Shown one piece after another: positions 1-10,100 of a DNA stretch of 64,000 nt. Origin of the DNA: Nocardioides dongkuii (lineage in GTDB: Bacteria > Actinomycetota > Actinomycetes > Propionibacteriales > Nocardioidaceae); assembly GCF_014127485.1 (NCBI RefSeq), contig NZ_CP059903.1:1550001-1614000 (forward strand). The letters run 5' to 3'. The stretch's first letter is position 1, and every line of letters begins with the position of its first letter. The translations under genes and the position numbers were made by a program. The notes under the pieces were generated by a model. That model worked only from the letters and a program-made list of their open reading frames with translations, was not told the origin of the DNA and searched no databases.

Positions 1-943
1 CGGCGCCGGGGATGGTGCCCTTGGTGCCCTCGAGCGTGCCCGGGGGCAGCGGCGCGTCGCCGTCCTCGCTGTAGTCGGCGGTGTTGCCGTCCACGAAGTA
101 GGTCGGCTGGTCCTTGGGACCGGCACCCGCGGCGATGAGCTGCGGGATGATCGAGGTGGTCTCCTCGAAGGCGATCAGGACGACGGCGTCGGCACCCGAG
201 CCGGCGATCTCCTGGACCTGCGAGTCGTAGGACTGGGCCTTCTCGCCGTAGAACACGGTGGCGGCGACCTTGGAGCCGGCGGCCTCGAGGTTCTTGGCGA
301 CCTCGGAGGCCAGCGTCTCGCCGTACGCGTCCTGGCGGGCCAGGATGGCGACGTTCTTGCGGCCGTCCTGGACCAGGAGGTTGGCGAGCACCGCACCCTG
401 GAGGATGTCGGAGGGCGCCGTGCGGAAGTACAGGTCGGGCTCCGCGTAGTCGCCCTCGTCGAACGCCGTGGAGGTGTTCGCGGGGGAGAACATGATCGAG
501 CCGGCCGACATGATCTTGTCGATCACGGTGAGCGAGACACCGGACGAGGCAGCACCGACGACGACGTCCGCGCCGGCGTCGAGCAGCTTGTCGGTCTCGG
601 CGGGGGCGATGCCCGAGTCGGTGTCGCCGGAGTCGCCACGCACGTGGACGACGTCCTTGCCGTTGACACCGCCTGCGGCGTTGATGTCCTCGACGGCGAG
701 GTCGACGCCCGCGAACTCGGGCGGGCCGAGGTAGGCGAGGCTGCCGGTCTGCGGCAGGAGCGAGCCGAACGTGAGCGTGCCGTCGCCACCCTCGGCGGCC
801 GGCGTGGAGCTCTCGCTCTCGCTGCTGCTGGGGTCGGACGTGGGCTCGTCGCCGCCGTCGTCGTCGCTACCGCACCCAGCGAGCACCAGGGCGCTCGCCG
901 TGGCCACGACGGCCAGGCGGAGAGTCAGGGAATTGCGCTTCAT
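1..943 (-). CDS. Branched-chain amino acid ABC transporter substrate-binding lipoprotein (partial)
   Basis: Extracellular solute-binding lipoprotein of the LivK/Peripla_BP_6 type, which would capture a branched-chain amino acid or related compound for an ABC importer. The gene runs off the left edge, so about 314 N-terminal residues are seen and the C-terminus is missing. The ATG at 943 has a strong ribosome site (GGAGGA, about 4 nt upstream). A signal peptide ends in lipobox LVLAGC (Cys24), followed by a Ser/Asp/Glu-rich linker and then typical family signatures: LLPQTGSLAYLGP, DINAAGGVNGK, VVGAASSGVSL and VAILARQDAYGETLA. The permease and ATPase genes would be expected further left. A Liv-type transporter close to polA is also the arrangement I recall in Streptomyces. 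The exact ligand cannot be read from sequence. Confidence 0.9.
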   Translation of the reverse strand, partial: MKRNSLTLRLAVVATASALVLAGCGSDDDGGDEPTSDPSSSESESSTPAAEGGDGTLTFGSLLPQTGSLAYLGPPEFAGVDLAVEDINAAGGVNGKDVVHVRGDSGDTDSGIAPAETDKLLDAGADVVVGAASSGVSLTVIDKIMSAGSIMFSPANTSTAFDEGDYAEPDLYFRTAPSDILQGAVLANLLVQDGRKNVAILARQDAYGETLASEVAKNLEAAGSKVAATVFYGEKAQSYDSQVQEIAGSGADAVVLIAFEETTSIIPQLIAAGAGPKDQPTYFVDGNTADYSEDGDAPLPPGTLEGTKGTIPGA

Positions 944-1087
944 CTATCCTCCGGAGTTTTCAGGAAGCACCATGCGGGCATGGGCACCACCAGGCAACCT
1001 AGTGTCATCGCGGGTCTTTGGTGGCTCGGTCCTCGACATCGCTCCTATTGATGCCGTTTTGTGACCAAGATGACGCCCTGCGCCCGG

Positions 1088-1834
1088 TCAGCGGAGCCCG
1101 GCGACCACGGTGACCAGCAGCGGTGCCACCAGCAGCGCCGGCAGCAGGTCGGCGACCGGGACGTCGCGCACGCGCAGCAGCCGCAGCGCGATGCCGACCA
1201 GGAGCAGGCCGCCCACGGAGGTGAGGGCGGCGAGGTGCGCGTCGGGCAGGACGTCGCCCAGCCCGAGGCCGGCGAGGGTGAGGCCGCCCTGGACGGCGAC
1301 GATCGTGGTGATGCTGGCGGCCACGCCCCAGCCGAAGGACGCCGCGAACGCGATCGCGGCGAACCCGTCGAGCGCCGACTTCAAGAAGAGCTGGTCGGCG
1401 CCGTTGCCGAGCCCGTCGTTCAGGGAGCCGAGGATGGTCAGCGGGCCGGTGCAGAAGAGCAGGGAGGAGGCGACGAACCCCTCGACGAACCGGCGCCGCT
1501 CGGCGGTGCCGGCCTCGCCGGCCAGCCGGCGCTGCAGCCAGCCGCCGAACGACGTGACCCGGTCCTCGATGCGCAGCAGCGACCCCACGATCCCGCCGAC
1601 GAGCAGCGACCCGAGCACGATCAGCATGGGTGCGCTGTCGCCGACCTCGCGGGCCAGGTCGTCGTCGAGGACGGCGACCGCGGACGTCGCGGCAATCAGG
1701 AGCGTGACCAGTCCCAGGCCGTCGGTGACGACCTCGCGGGTGCGCATCGGCAGCCGGTTGCCGAGCAGCACCCCGAGGAGGGACCCGAGCAGCACCGTGG
1801 CGACGTTCACGGCGGTCCCGGTCCCAGGGATCAT
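1088..1834 (-). CDS. DUF554 family membrane protein
   Basis: Polytopic membrane protein of 248 residues matching the DUF554 (YdfK/YqgA-like) family, whose function is unproven but which is thought to be transport-related. About seven hydrophobic stretches are visible. Family features include the N-terminal GTAVNVATVLLGSLLG segment, a Gly-rich SLLVGGIVGSLL stretch, and FCTGPLTILGSLNDG in the middle. The ATG at 1834 is chosen because GGGAGGG lies just upstream; longer in-frame extensions would run back through the divergent GNAT gene. It stands alone on the minus strand between the solute-binding lipoprotein and a divergent acetyltransferase. I cannot assign a substrate. Confidence 0.85.
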   Translation of the reverse strand: MIPGTGTAVNVATVLLGSLLGVLLGNRLPMRTREVVTDGLGLVTLLIAATSAVAVLDDDLAREVGDSAPMLIVLGSLLVGGIVGSLLRIEDRVTSFGGWLQRRLAGEAGTAERRRFVEGFVASSLLFCTGPLTILGSLNDGLGNGADQLFLKSALDGFAAIAFAASFGWGVAASITTIVAVQGGLTLAGLGLGDVLPDAHLAALTSVGGLLLVGIALRLLRVRDVPVADLLPALLVAPLLVTVVAGLR

Positions 1835-1970
1835 CCCGGACCCTCCCTCTCCCATCGGCGGCGAGCAGAGAGTAGCCTCGCCCGCAGAGTCGCGCCCACG
1901 AGGCACAGCCCGGCGCGCTCGCCGCACCAGGCGGCCCGGGGGTGACCACGACCATGTCGAGGATGGACCG

Positions 1971-2543
1971 ATGATGCGGACCTTGGTGACGCAGCGGAGC
2001 GCCGTGCGCGCGGACGCGCCGTTCCTGGTCGGCCTCTGGAGCGAGTCCCTGCGCAAGGTCGACCGGGAGGACCAGGTCGCCGACCTCGAGCAGATCATCG
2101 AGCACGCCCACGGCTCGGACGAGCACCGCCTCGTCATCGCGGAGTACGACGGGTGCTCGGCGGGCGCCGTCCACCTCGCTGTGGCCACGCTCAGCTCCAT
2201 CAACCTCGAGCGCACGGTGCAGGCGCTCTCGCCGCACGTGCTGCCGGAGTTCCGCCGCCACGGGGTCGGTCGCTCGCTCATGGAGGCGGCCGTGACGTTC
2301 GCCGAGGAGCTCGGGGTCGGCATGATCACCACCGCCGCCGCGGCAGGGTCGCGCGACGCCAACCGGTTCCTCGCCCGGCTCGCCCTCGGCCCGCAGGTCG
2401 TGGTCCGGGCCGCGCCGACGACCGCCGTCCGCGCCCGGCTGACCGCGCAGCGTCCGGCGGGGCAGCGGGGCCGCCAGCTCGGCCAGGTGCTGGCCGCGCG
2501 CCGGTCGCTGCGGCGCTCGCAGCTGCCCGCCGACGCCGGCTGA
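1971..2543 (+). CDS. GNAT family N-acetyltransferase
   Basis: Acetyl-CoA-dependent acyltransferase of the GNAT fold, 190 residues. The acetyl-CoA binding motif A is visible as LPEFRRHGVGRSLMEAA (Arg/Gln-x-x-Gly-x-Gly/Ala pattern), followed by a hydrophobic strand and the characteristic SRDANRFLARLAL. The C-terminal 45 residues are Arg/Ala-rich and probably disordered. Start: two ATGs lie side by side at 1971 and 1974; GAGGA 7 nt before 1971 favours the first. The gene is convergent with the thioesterase, with a small hairpin between the two stops. The substrate (a protein N-terminus, an amine or an antibiotic) cannot be read from the sequence. Confidence 0.8.
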   Translation: MMRTLVTQRSAVRADAPFLVGLWSESLRKVDREDQVADLEQIIEHAHGSDEHRLVIAEYDGCSAGAVHLAVATLSSINLERTVQALSPHVLPEFRRHGVGRSLMEAAVTFAEELGVGMITTAAAAGSRDANRFLARLALGPQVVVRAAPTTAVRARLTAQRPAGQRGRQLGQVLAARRSLRRSQLPADAG

Positions 2544-2549
2544 GCCGCC

Positions 2550-2568
2550 GACCGCCGACCCGGCGGTC
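2550..2568. terminator. Short hairpin between convergent genes
   Basis: GACCGCCG and CGGCGGTC form a perfect 8-bp stem with a 3-nt loop, between the stop of the GNAT gene and the stop of the thioesterase gene. There is no T-tract. It may serve both directions, but it is short for this GC content. Confidence 0.35.
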
Positions 2569-2998
2569 AGAGACCGACGCGCTCCCGCGGGACCAGCGCG
2601 CAGGTGATCCGCGCGGTGCACACGCGCTTGCCGCGCTCGTCGGTGATCACGACCTCGTAGCAGGCCGAGCTCCCGCCGAGGTGCACCGCCGTCGCGACCC
2701 CGGTGACGAACCCGCTGGTGGCGGAGCGGTGGTGGGTCGCGTTGATGTCGACGCCGACCGCGACCTTCGTCGGGGCGGCGTGCACCGAGGAGCCGATCGA
2801 CCCGAGGGTCTCGGCCAGCACGACCGACGCGCCGCCGTGCAGGAGCCCGTACGGCTGGGTGTTGCCCTCCACGGGCATCCGGGCCACGACGCGCTCGGCG
2901 GAGACCTCGACGATCTCGACGCCCATCTTGTCGTTCAGGCCACCCATCCCGTGGGGCATCGAGGCCAGGTACTGCTCGACGGACTGCTCCTCGCTCAT
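2567..2998 (-). CDS. PaaI-type hotdog-fold thioesterase
   Basis: Acyl-CoA thioesterase of the PaaI/hotdog superfamily, 143 residues, the usual size. The core signature YGLLHGGASVVLAETLGS carries the HGG catalytic loop and the following helix. A strand pattern VAVGVDINATHHRS lies downstream, as in 4-hydroxybenzoyl-CoA/phenylacetyl-CoA thioesterases. Substrate unknown: paa genes are absent here, so a housekeeping role is as likely as aromatic degradation. The ATG at 2998 has a -10-like CAGGAT ending 6 nt before it, so translation may be leaderless. The gene is divergent from polA with 42 bp between starts; I recall a thioesterase next to polA in other actinobacteria too. Confidence 0.85.
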   Translation of the reverse strand: MSEEQSVEQYLASMPHGMGGLNDKMGVEIVEVSAERVVARMPVEGNTQPYGLLHGGASVVLAETLGSIGSSVHAAPTKVAVGVDINATHHRSATSGFVTGVATAVHLGGSSACYEVVITDERGKRVCTARITCALVPRERVGL

Positions 2999-3028
2999 GG
3001 GGCCATCCTGCCTGTCCCCGGGCGCCGA

Positions 3029-3034
3029 TAGAGT
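3029..3034 (+). promoter_or_regulatory. -10 element of polA, leaderless start
   Basis: TAGAGT lies 6 nt before the GTG start at 3041, so transcription would begin at or next to the start codon. No ribosome site is present, in agreement with a leaderless mRNA. No clear -35 was found. Confidence 0.5.
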
Positions 3035-3040
3035 CGCAGG

Positions 3041-5728
3041 GTGCCTGAGCCGACCCGACCGCGCCTGCTGCTCCTCGACGGCCACTCCCTGGCCTACCGC
3101 GCGTTCTTCGCGCTGCCGGTGGAGAACTTCTCGACGGCCACCGGGCAGCACACCAACGCCGTCTACGGCTTCACCTCGATGCTGGTCAACGTGCTGCGCG
3201 ACGAGCAGCCCACCCACGTCGCGGTCGCCTTCGACGTCTCCCGGCAGACCTTCCGCCTCGAGCAGTACGCCGAGTACAAGGCCAAGCGGAACAAGACCCC
3301 CACCGAGTTCGGCAGCCAGCTCCCGCTGATCGAGCAGGTCCTGGACGCCTTCGGGATCACCTACCTGAAGAAGGACGGCTTCGAGGCCGACGACATCATC
3401 GCCACGCTCACCACGCAGGCGGTCGCCGCCGGCATGGACGTGCTGATCCTCACCGGCGACCGCGACTCCCTCCAGCTGGTCAGCGACCACGCGACGGTGC
3501 TCTACCCGATGCGCGGCGTCTCCGACCTGGCCCGGATGACCCCCGAGGCCGTCGAGGCCAAGTACGGCGTGCCGCCGAGCCGCTACCCCGAGCTGGCGGC
3601 GATCGTGGGGGAGACCTCCGACAACCTGCCGGGCGTCCCCGGCGTCGGCCCGGGGTACGCCGCCAGGTGGATCAACCAGTTCGACGGGCTCGACAACGTC
3701 ATCACCCACGCCGACCAGATCACCGGCAAGAAGGGCGAGTCCCTGCGCGCCCACCTCGGCGACGTGATCCGCAACCGCCAGCTCAACGCCCTGGTCTGCG
3801 ACCTCGACCTCGAGCACGCGCCGGAGGCCCTGGTGCCGGCGCCGTTCGACCGGCAGACGACGCTCACGCTCTTCGACGAGCTGGAGATCCGCGGCGAGCT
3901 GCGCACCCGCGCCCTCGACACGCTCGGCGCCGAGGAGGTGCCGGTCGACGAGGGCGGCTTCGAGCTGTCCGGACGCCGGCTCGCCCCGGGCGAGGTCGGC
4001 GCGTTCCTCGCCGGACTCGGCGGCCAGCACGTCGGCGTCCACGTCCGCGGCACCTGGGGCTCCGGCACCGGCGTCGTCGAGGGCATCGCCGTCGCCGACG
4101 TCACCGGCCTCGCGGCGTACGTCGACGTCGCCGAGCTGACCCCGGAGGACGACCAGGCCCTCGCCGCGTGGCTGGCCGACCCCGCGCGCCCGAAGGTGCT
4201 CCACGACGCGAAGGGTCCGCTGCACGCCCTGGCGGCGCACGGCTGGACGCTCGCGGGGCTGGTCAGCGACACCGCGCTCGCGGCGTACCTCGTCCAGCCC
4301 GACCAGCGCTCCTACAACCTCGCCGACCTCACGCTGCGCCACCTGCGGCGCGAGCTGCGCCACGAGAGCGAGTCCGACCAGGGCAGCCTCTTCGACGACC
4401 CGGCCGCGGGCGGCGACGACGTCGCCGAGACCGCGATGCTGCACGCGCGGGCCGTCATCGACCTCGCCGAGGCGCTGGACGGCGAGGTCGAGGCGGCCGG
4501 GGGCACCCGGCTGCTGGCCGAGGTCGAGCTGCCGCTGGTCGACCTGCTGGCGACGATGGAGCAGACCGGCATCGCGGTGGACACCGAGCACCTCGAGGAG
4601 CTCGAGTCCCACTTCGCCGCCGAGGTCCGCTCGGCCGCGGAGGAGGCGTACGCGGTGATCGGCAAGGAGATCAACCTCGGCTCGCCCAAGCAGCTGCAGG
4701 TGGTGCTCTTCGACGAGCTCGACATGCCCAAGACCAAGCGCACCAAGACCGGCTACACCACCGACGCCGACGCGCTGCAGGCGCTCTACGTCAAGACCGA
4801 GCACCCGTTCCTGCTGCACCTGCTGCGGCACCGCGACGTGGCCCGGCTGCGCCAGACCATCGAGGGCCTGCTCAAGACCGTCACCGACGACGGCCGCATC
4901 CACACGACGTTCAACCAGATGATCGCCGCGACCGGCCGGCTCTCCAGCACCGACCCCAACCTGCAGAACATCCCGGTCCGCACCGAGGAGGGCCGCCGGA
5001 TCCGGGAGGGGTTCGTCGTGGGCCCGGGCTACGAGTCGCTGATGACGGCCGACTACAGCCAGATCGAGATGCGGATCATGGCCCACCTCTCCGAGGACGA
5101 CCTGCTCATCGAGGCGTTCCGGTCGGGCCGCGACTTCCACTCCATCGCCGCGGCCCGGGTCTTCGACGTCCCGACCGACGCGGTGAGCGCCGAGATGCGC
5201 GCCAAGATCAAGGCGATGAACTACGGGCTGGCCTACGGCCTGTCGGCGTTCGGGCTCGGTCAGCAGCTCGGCATCGAGCCGTCCGAGGCGCGGGGGCTGA
5301 TGGAGGAGTACTTCCAGACCTTCGGCGGCATCCGCGACTACCTCTCCGGGGTGGTGGACGAGGCCCGCAAGACCGGGTTCACCGAGACGATCATGGGACG
5401 CCGGCGCTACCTGCCCGACCTGACCAGCGACAACCGGCAGCGCCGGGAGATGGCCGAGCGGATGGCGCTCAACGCGCCGATCCAGGGCTCCGCCGCCGAC
5501 CTGATCAAGATCGCGATGCTCCGGGTCGACGCGGCGATCCACGAGGCGGGGCTGAGGTCGCGGATGCTCCTCCAGGTCCACGACGAGCTCGTGCTCGAGG
5601 TCGCGCCGGGGGAGCGCGAGCAGCTCGAGGCCCTGGTGCGCGCCGAGATGGGTGCCGCCGCCGACCTCGCCGTGCCGCTCGACGTCTCGGTCGGCACCGG
5701 CCGCAGCTGGCACGAGGCCGCCCACTAG
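3041..5728 (+). CDS. polA: DNA polymerase I
   Basis: Repair and Okazaki-fragment polymerase, 895 residues. Domain order: 5'-3' exonuclease (about 1-290, with LLLLDGHSLAYRAFF and EADDIIATL), a 3'-5' exonuclease-like domain (about 310-500), and the polymerase domain (about 510-895). Polymerase motif A is DYSQIEMRIMAHLS, motif B lies around KAMNYGLAYGLSAFG and motif C is QVHDELVLEV. The proofreading domain looks degenerate: the first metal-binding D-x-E motif is not visible (VGVHVRG stands near its place), as in mycobacterial PolA. The GTG at 3041 directly follows a -10 element, so it is probably leaderless. Its stop overlaps the convergent flippase stop by 3 nt. It is the first member of a polA-rpsA-coaE order that is interrupted here. 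Confidence 0.98.
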   Translation: MPEPTRPRLLLLDGHSLAYRAFFALPVENFSTATGQHTNAVYGFTSMLVNVLRDEQPTHVAVAFDVSRQTFRLEQYAEYKAKRNKTPTEFGSQLPLIEQVLDAFGITYLKKDGFEADDIIATLTTQAVAAGMDVLILTGDRDSLQLVSDHATVLYPMRGVSDLARMTPEAVEAKYGVPPSRYPELAAIVGETSDNLPGVPGVGPGYAARWINQFDGLDNVITHADQITGKKGESLRAHLGDVIRNRQLNALVCDLDLEHAPEALVPAPFDRQTTLTLFDELEIRGELRTRALDTLGAEEVPVDEGGFELSGRRLAPGEVGAFLAGLGGQHVGVHVRGTWGSGTGVVEGIAVADVTGLAAYVDVAELTPEDDQALAAWLADPARPKVLHDAKGPLHALAAHGWTLAGLVSDTALAAYLVQPDQRSYNLADLTLRHLRRELRHESESDQGSLFDDPAAGGDDVAETAMLHARAVIDLAEALDGEVEAAGGTRLLAEVELPLVDLLATMEQTGIAVDTEHLEELESHFAAEVRSAAEEAYAVIGKEINLGSPKQLQVVLFDELDMPKTKRTKTGYTTDADALQALYVKTEHPFLLHLLRHRDVARLRQTIEGLLKTVTDDGRIHTTFNQMIAATGRLSSTDPNLQNIPVRTEEGRRIREGFVVGPGYESLMTADYSQIEMRIMAHLSEDDLLIEAFRSGRDFHSIAAARVFDVPTDAVSAEMRAKIKAMNYGLAYGLSAFGLGQQLGIEPSEARGLMEEYFQTFGGIRDYLSGVVDEARKTGFTETIMGRRRYLPDLTSDNRQRREMAERMALNAPIQGSAADLIKIAMLRVDAAIHEAGLRSRMLLQVHDELVLEVAPGEREQLEALVRAEMGAAADLAVPLDVSVGTGRSWHEAAH

Positions 5729-6987
5729 GGGGTCGCGGGCTCCTGCTCGCGGTGGTGGTTCATCCGCCAGAGGCTCAGCGTGAAGAGCAGCGCGAACAGC
5801 GTCGCGTCGATCACCACGACGGCGGTCAGCAGGCCGTCGAGCGTCCCCAGGGCCGTGCCGGCCACGACCAGGCACACCACGGCGAGCACCACGAGGTACG
5901 CCGACCGGGTGCCCTGGCGGGCGAGCACCGAGTAGACCAGCAGCTGCAGCATCGCCAGCAGGGTGCCGAGCACCGCGAAGAGCCACAGGCGGGAGCGGAC
6001 GTCGGCGTAGTCGTCCCCGCCGATGAAGATCATCGCGAGGTCGGCCAGCGCCCAGGAGGCCAGCACGCCCACGACGCCCAGGGCCAGGACCGAGCCGAGG
6101 CTGCGCATCAGGGCGCGCCGTCGCTCGCCCACCGTCGACATCGACGGGAACGCGACCACGACCACGAACTGGGGCAGGAAGAGCATCGCCTTGGTGAGGA
6201 TCAGGCCGCCGGCGTACAGGCCGCTGTCGTGGGAGCTGAGCACGTTGCGGGCGATCACGATGTCGATGTTGGAGAGCAGGAAGAAGGCCAGCAGGGACAG
6301 CGAGCTGCGGGCGGCCTCGCGGACGGTGGGTCGCAGGTCGTTGGTCTCGCTCCGCTCGCCGGGCTTGCGGGGGTGCCGCAGGAGGAGCCAGCCCACGACG
6401 GCGGGGACGAACATCGCCAGGGTGACGCCCGCCATGGCCGCTCCCTCGGTGGGACGGACCACGATGGCCAACGACCCCAGGACGAGGCGGGACAGGCCCA
6501 TGGCCAGGTAGACCGCGCCGAGGCCGAGCCAGCGGCGCTCGCCCTGGAGGATGCCCGCCTGTCCGCCGAGGATGGTCAGCGGCACCGCCGTCACCGCCAC
6601 CAGCAGCGCGGGGACGATGCTGTCGAGGCGCAGCAGCTGCCACACGGCGGGGGCGAGGACCAGGAGCAGCAGGCCGAGGGCGAGACCGGCGCGGTAGGTG
6701 ACGCGGAGGATCACGTCCTCGATCTGCGCCACGTGGTGCGGGGTGGCCGAGATCCGCCGGGCCGCGGTGGCCTGCAGGCCCAGCTGCAGCACCCCGACGA
6801 CCATCAGCAGGGCCATCAGGCTCGCGACCCCGCCGTACTGGGCAGGACCGAGCAGCCGGGCGGCGACCATCTGGTAGCCGTAGGTCGCGACGTTCATGAC
6901 CATCATGGCCACGGCGATGCCGGCGCCACTGCCGAGGAGCCCACGCCATCGTCCAGGAGTGGCCTCGACCTGGCGCACGTTCGTCAC
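5725..6987 (-). CDS. Oligosaccharide flippase / polysaccharide export membrane protein
   Basis: Integral membrane protein of 420 residues of the MOP superfamily (Wzx/RfbX-like), which flips lipid-linked oligosaccharides across the membrane. About twelve hydrophobic segments can be traced. The N-terminal signature is conserved in the family: MNVATYGYQMVAARLLGPAQ, then YGGVASLMALLMVVG. The GTG at 6987 (GTGACGAACGTG) is preceded by AGGGA; further upstream the sequence loses coding character. It is divergent from the AftD-like gene (124 bp between starts) and convergent with polA. Its position at the edge of a glycosyltransferase block suggests it exports the lipid-linked product of that block. 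Substrate unknown. Confidence 0.85.
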   Translation of the reverse strand: MTNVRQVEATPGRWRGLLGSGAGIAVAMMVMNVATYGYQMVAARLLGPAQYGGVASLMALLMVVGVLQLGLQATAARRISATPHHVAQIEDVILRVTYRAGLALGLLLLVLAPAVWQLLRLDSIVPALLVAVTAVPLTILGGQAGILQGERRWLGLGAVYLAMGLSRLVLGSLAIVVRPTEGAAMAGVTLAMFVPAVVGWLLLRHPRKPGERSETNDLRPTVREAARSSLSLLAFFLLSNIDIVIARNVLSSHDSGLYAGGLILTKAMLFLPQFVVVVAFPSMSTVGERRRALMRSLGSVLALGVVGVLASWALADLAMIFIGGDDYADVRSRLWLFAVLGTLLAMLQLLVYSVLARQGTRSAYLVVLAVVCLVVAGTALGTLDGLLTAVVVIDATLFALLFTLSLWRMNHHREQEPATP

Positions 6988-7022
6988 GTCCCTGAGGGTA
7001 GGACAGTCCCGCGGGCGGGTCC

Positions 7023-7044
7023 GGACCGGACCTCGGCCCGGTCC
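7023..7044. promoter_or_regulatory. Dyad in the divergent flippase/aftD promoter region
   Basis: GGACCGG (7023-7029) and CCGGTCC (7038-7044) form a 7-bp inverted repeat 8 nt apart, between the two divergent starts. A candidate -10 for the plus-strand gene, TACCCT, lies at 7066-7071. Function is not established. Confidence 0.3.
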
Positions 7045-7110
7045 GGGGCCGCCGGGATCCCCCGCTACCCTTGCCTCCGCTCGGGCTGGACCGAGGTCGG
7101 GGGAGGTGTC

Positions 7111-10100
7111 GTGTCGGCAGGTGTTCAGTCCGTGACCCGCGCCGCGACGACGCCCCACGACAGCGAGGAGCCACGCGCGGCGTGGTGGACGCCGTCGGGC
7201 GCGGCGGCCGCCGGTCTCTACCTCCTCTTCGCGTTCGTCTCGCTCCTCCAGCAGCCGGGGCGCACGACGTACGACACCCGCGCCGAGCTGAGCGAGCGCC
7301 CGGGCAGCTTCCTCGCCGAGACCTTCACGCTGTGGCACCCCGACTCGAACTTCGGTGAGTTCCAGAACCAGGCCTACGGCTACCTGTTCCCCCAGGGGTC
7401 GTGGTTCCTCGTGACCGACTGGCTCGGGATGGAGGCCTGGGTCAGCCAGCGCTTGTGGTCCGCGCTCGTGCTCGTCGTCGCGTGCGAGGGCGCGCGCCGG
7501 GTCGCCAGGGCCCTGGAGCTTCCCGGCCCCGCCGCCCTGCTGGCCGGCCTGGCCTTCGCCTTCTCCCCGCGGCTGCTGGGCACGGCCGCGGTCATCACGG
7601 GGGAGTCACTGCCCGGGGCCATGCTGCCGTGGGTGCTGCTGCCGGTGCTGCTGGCCGTCCAGGGCCGGCTGGCCGCACGCCCGGCCCTGCTGCTCGGCGC
7701 GGCCGCCGTCGTGTGCATGGGCGGTGTCAACGCCGTCGAGAACGCCGGCGCGCTGCCGCTGGTGCTGATCGTCGTGGTGTGGGCCCTCCGGCGCGGTCTC
7801 GTCGACCGTCGCTTCGCCCTGTCCTGGGCCGCCCTGACGACGCTGGCCTCGGTGTGGTGGATCCTCCCGCTTCTCCTCCTGGCCGGCTACGCCCCACCGT
7901 TCTACGAGTACGTCGAGAGCGCCGCGAACACCACCGCGATCATCGGTCCGTCCGAGGCGATCCGGGGTGGCTCGCACTGGGTCGCCTACCTGGTCACCGG
8001 CGACCAGCACTGGTGGCCCGCCGCCCACGCCCTGGTGGCGACGCCGTGGCTCGTGCTGGTCGCGGCGGTCCTCTCCGCCGTCGGCCTGTTCGGCTTGGCG
8101 CGCTTCCCGCACCCGGTGCGCGGGCCGCTGCTCCTCTCTGCGGTCGTGGGTCTGGTCGCCCTCACCGTGGCGAACGGCAGCTGGGCGGGCAGCCCGCTCT
8201 CCGGCGTGGCCCGGCCCCTGCTCGACGGTGAGCTGCAGATCTTCCGCAACGTCCACAAGATCGACCCGTCCGTCCGGTTGCCGCTGGCCCTCGGGCTGGG
8301 CTACGCGGTGGCCAGCACCCTGGACCTCCTGGCCCGCCGATGGCCGCGGACCGTGTCGCTGCGCCCGTTGCTGGTGATGACGATGGCGCTGACGATCCTG
8401 TCGCTGGGCCACCCCTACCTGGTGAACCAGGCCCGGTCGCCGGGGTGGGACGAGATCTCCCGGCCCTGGCAGCAGGCCCAGGCCTACCTGGAGGAGCGCC
8501 AGGACGGTCGGTCCACCCTGGTCCTGCCGGGTTCCGGCTTCGCGCAGCAGGACTGGGGATGGACGCTCGACGAGCCCCTCCTCGTCCTCGGAGGCGTCAA
8601 CCGCGTGACCCGCAGCCAGGTCCCGCTCGTCCCCGGCCAGACGATCCGCTTCCTCCACGAGCTCGACCAGCTGGCCAGCAGCGGGCACGCCACCCCCTGG
8701 CTCGGCAGGCAGCTGGCCAGGGCCGGGATCGGCCACGTCATCATCCGTCGCGACCTGGTGCGTCGGCTGACCGGCTCCCCGCACCCGGGAGGCTCCGGGG
8801 TCTCCGCTGCTCGGGGCGGTCTCGAGAGCGTCGCCCAGTTCGGCAGCGACGGCGAGGGTGGTCCCGAGGTCGAGGTCCTCGCGGTGGACGAGGAGCTGCC
8901 CGTGCTCCGCACGACCGCCACCCGGGACGTGCTCACGGTCCGCGGTGCTCCCGAGAGCATCTTGTCGTTGCAGGAAGCGGAGGCCGTCGCGCCGGGACAG
9001 GCCACCGTGCTCGAGGGCGAGCAGGGGTGGGACCGGGAGGCGGACGTCGTCACGGACGGCGACCAGCGCCGGGAGCGCGCCTTCGGCGTCAACGACGAGT
9101 CGGTCTCCGCCGTCCTCGGGCCCGACGAGGACTGGCGCACCGAACGCGCCGCGCACGACTTCCCCACGGTGCCGGGCGCGGAGAAGGTGGTCGCGTCCTA
9201 CGACGGACTGAGCCGGGTCCTCGCGTCCTCCGCCCAGGGCTACGCCGACAACTTCGGAGCCGTGGTCCCGCAGGCGGCCCCGTACTCGGCGGTCGACGGC
9301 GATCCCCAGACCCGGTGGGTCACCTCGTACGCCACGAACCCGCGGGACCAGTGGCTGCGCCTGGAGTTCGACGAGCCCACACCGGTCCGTGAGGTCTCGG
9401 TGCTGCCGGTCGTCGACGACGAGGCGGTGGCCCCGGTCCGGGAGTTCGAGGTGCGGGCGGACGGGCAGCGCCGGACGGTCCGCGGCCACGCGTCCGGTGC
9501 CCCCTCGGTGGTCGAGTTCGACGGCTCGCCCGTGGAGTCGCTCGAGGTACGGGTGACCAAGGCGGCGACGCGGGAGAGGTGGGCCCGGGTCGGGATCCGC
9601 GAGCTGTCCGTCGACGGCCTCCGGCCCACCCGGAGCCTGGTGGTGCCGGGCGAGGTCGAGCACGGTGCGGCCTGGGTGTTCCACACCGGCGCCGAGCGCC
9701 GGGCGTGCACGATCACGGTCGGCGTGCCGAGCTGCGACGTCGCCCGGATCCGCGCGCCCGAGGAGCGCGCCGGGATGGACCGGACCTTCACCACCGCCGC
9801 CCCGTCCGTGCACCGGGTCCGCGGCTGGGTCTCACCGCGGGCGACCCTCGAGGCGGGCCGCCTGCTGGAGCCCCTCGACGCCGGGCAGCAGGTGACGAGC
9901 AGCTCCACCTTCGGGCAGGACCCCAAGGTGTCGAGCCGGTTCGCCTACGACGGCGAGCTCACGACGGCGTGGGTGTCCGCCGGCGAGGACCGCAACCCCA
10001 CCCTGGTCTTCGAGTGGGCGCGGCCGCAGCTGGTCTCCGGTGTCTCGGTGCTCCCCGGCAGCGATGCCGAGGGGGTGCCGACCCGTGGTCTGCTGCGGGA

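Noticed and set aside
3667-7110. In-frame upstream extension of the AftD-like gene over polA and the flippase
   Set aside because: The frame is open only because stops are rare at this GC content. The extension is Arg/Gly/Ala-rich, and a ribosome site lies at 7101-7106.
2567-7174. A 1535-codon minus-strand open frame across polA
   Set aside because: Only its last 143 codons (the thioesterase) look like protein. The rest is antisense to polA and reads as Arg/Gly/His-rich noise, as expected on the opposite strand of a GC-rich gene.
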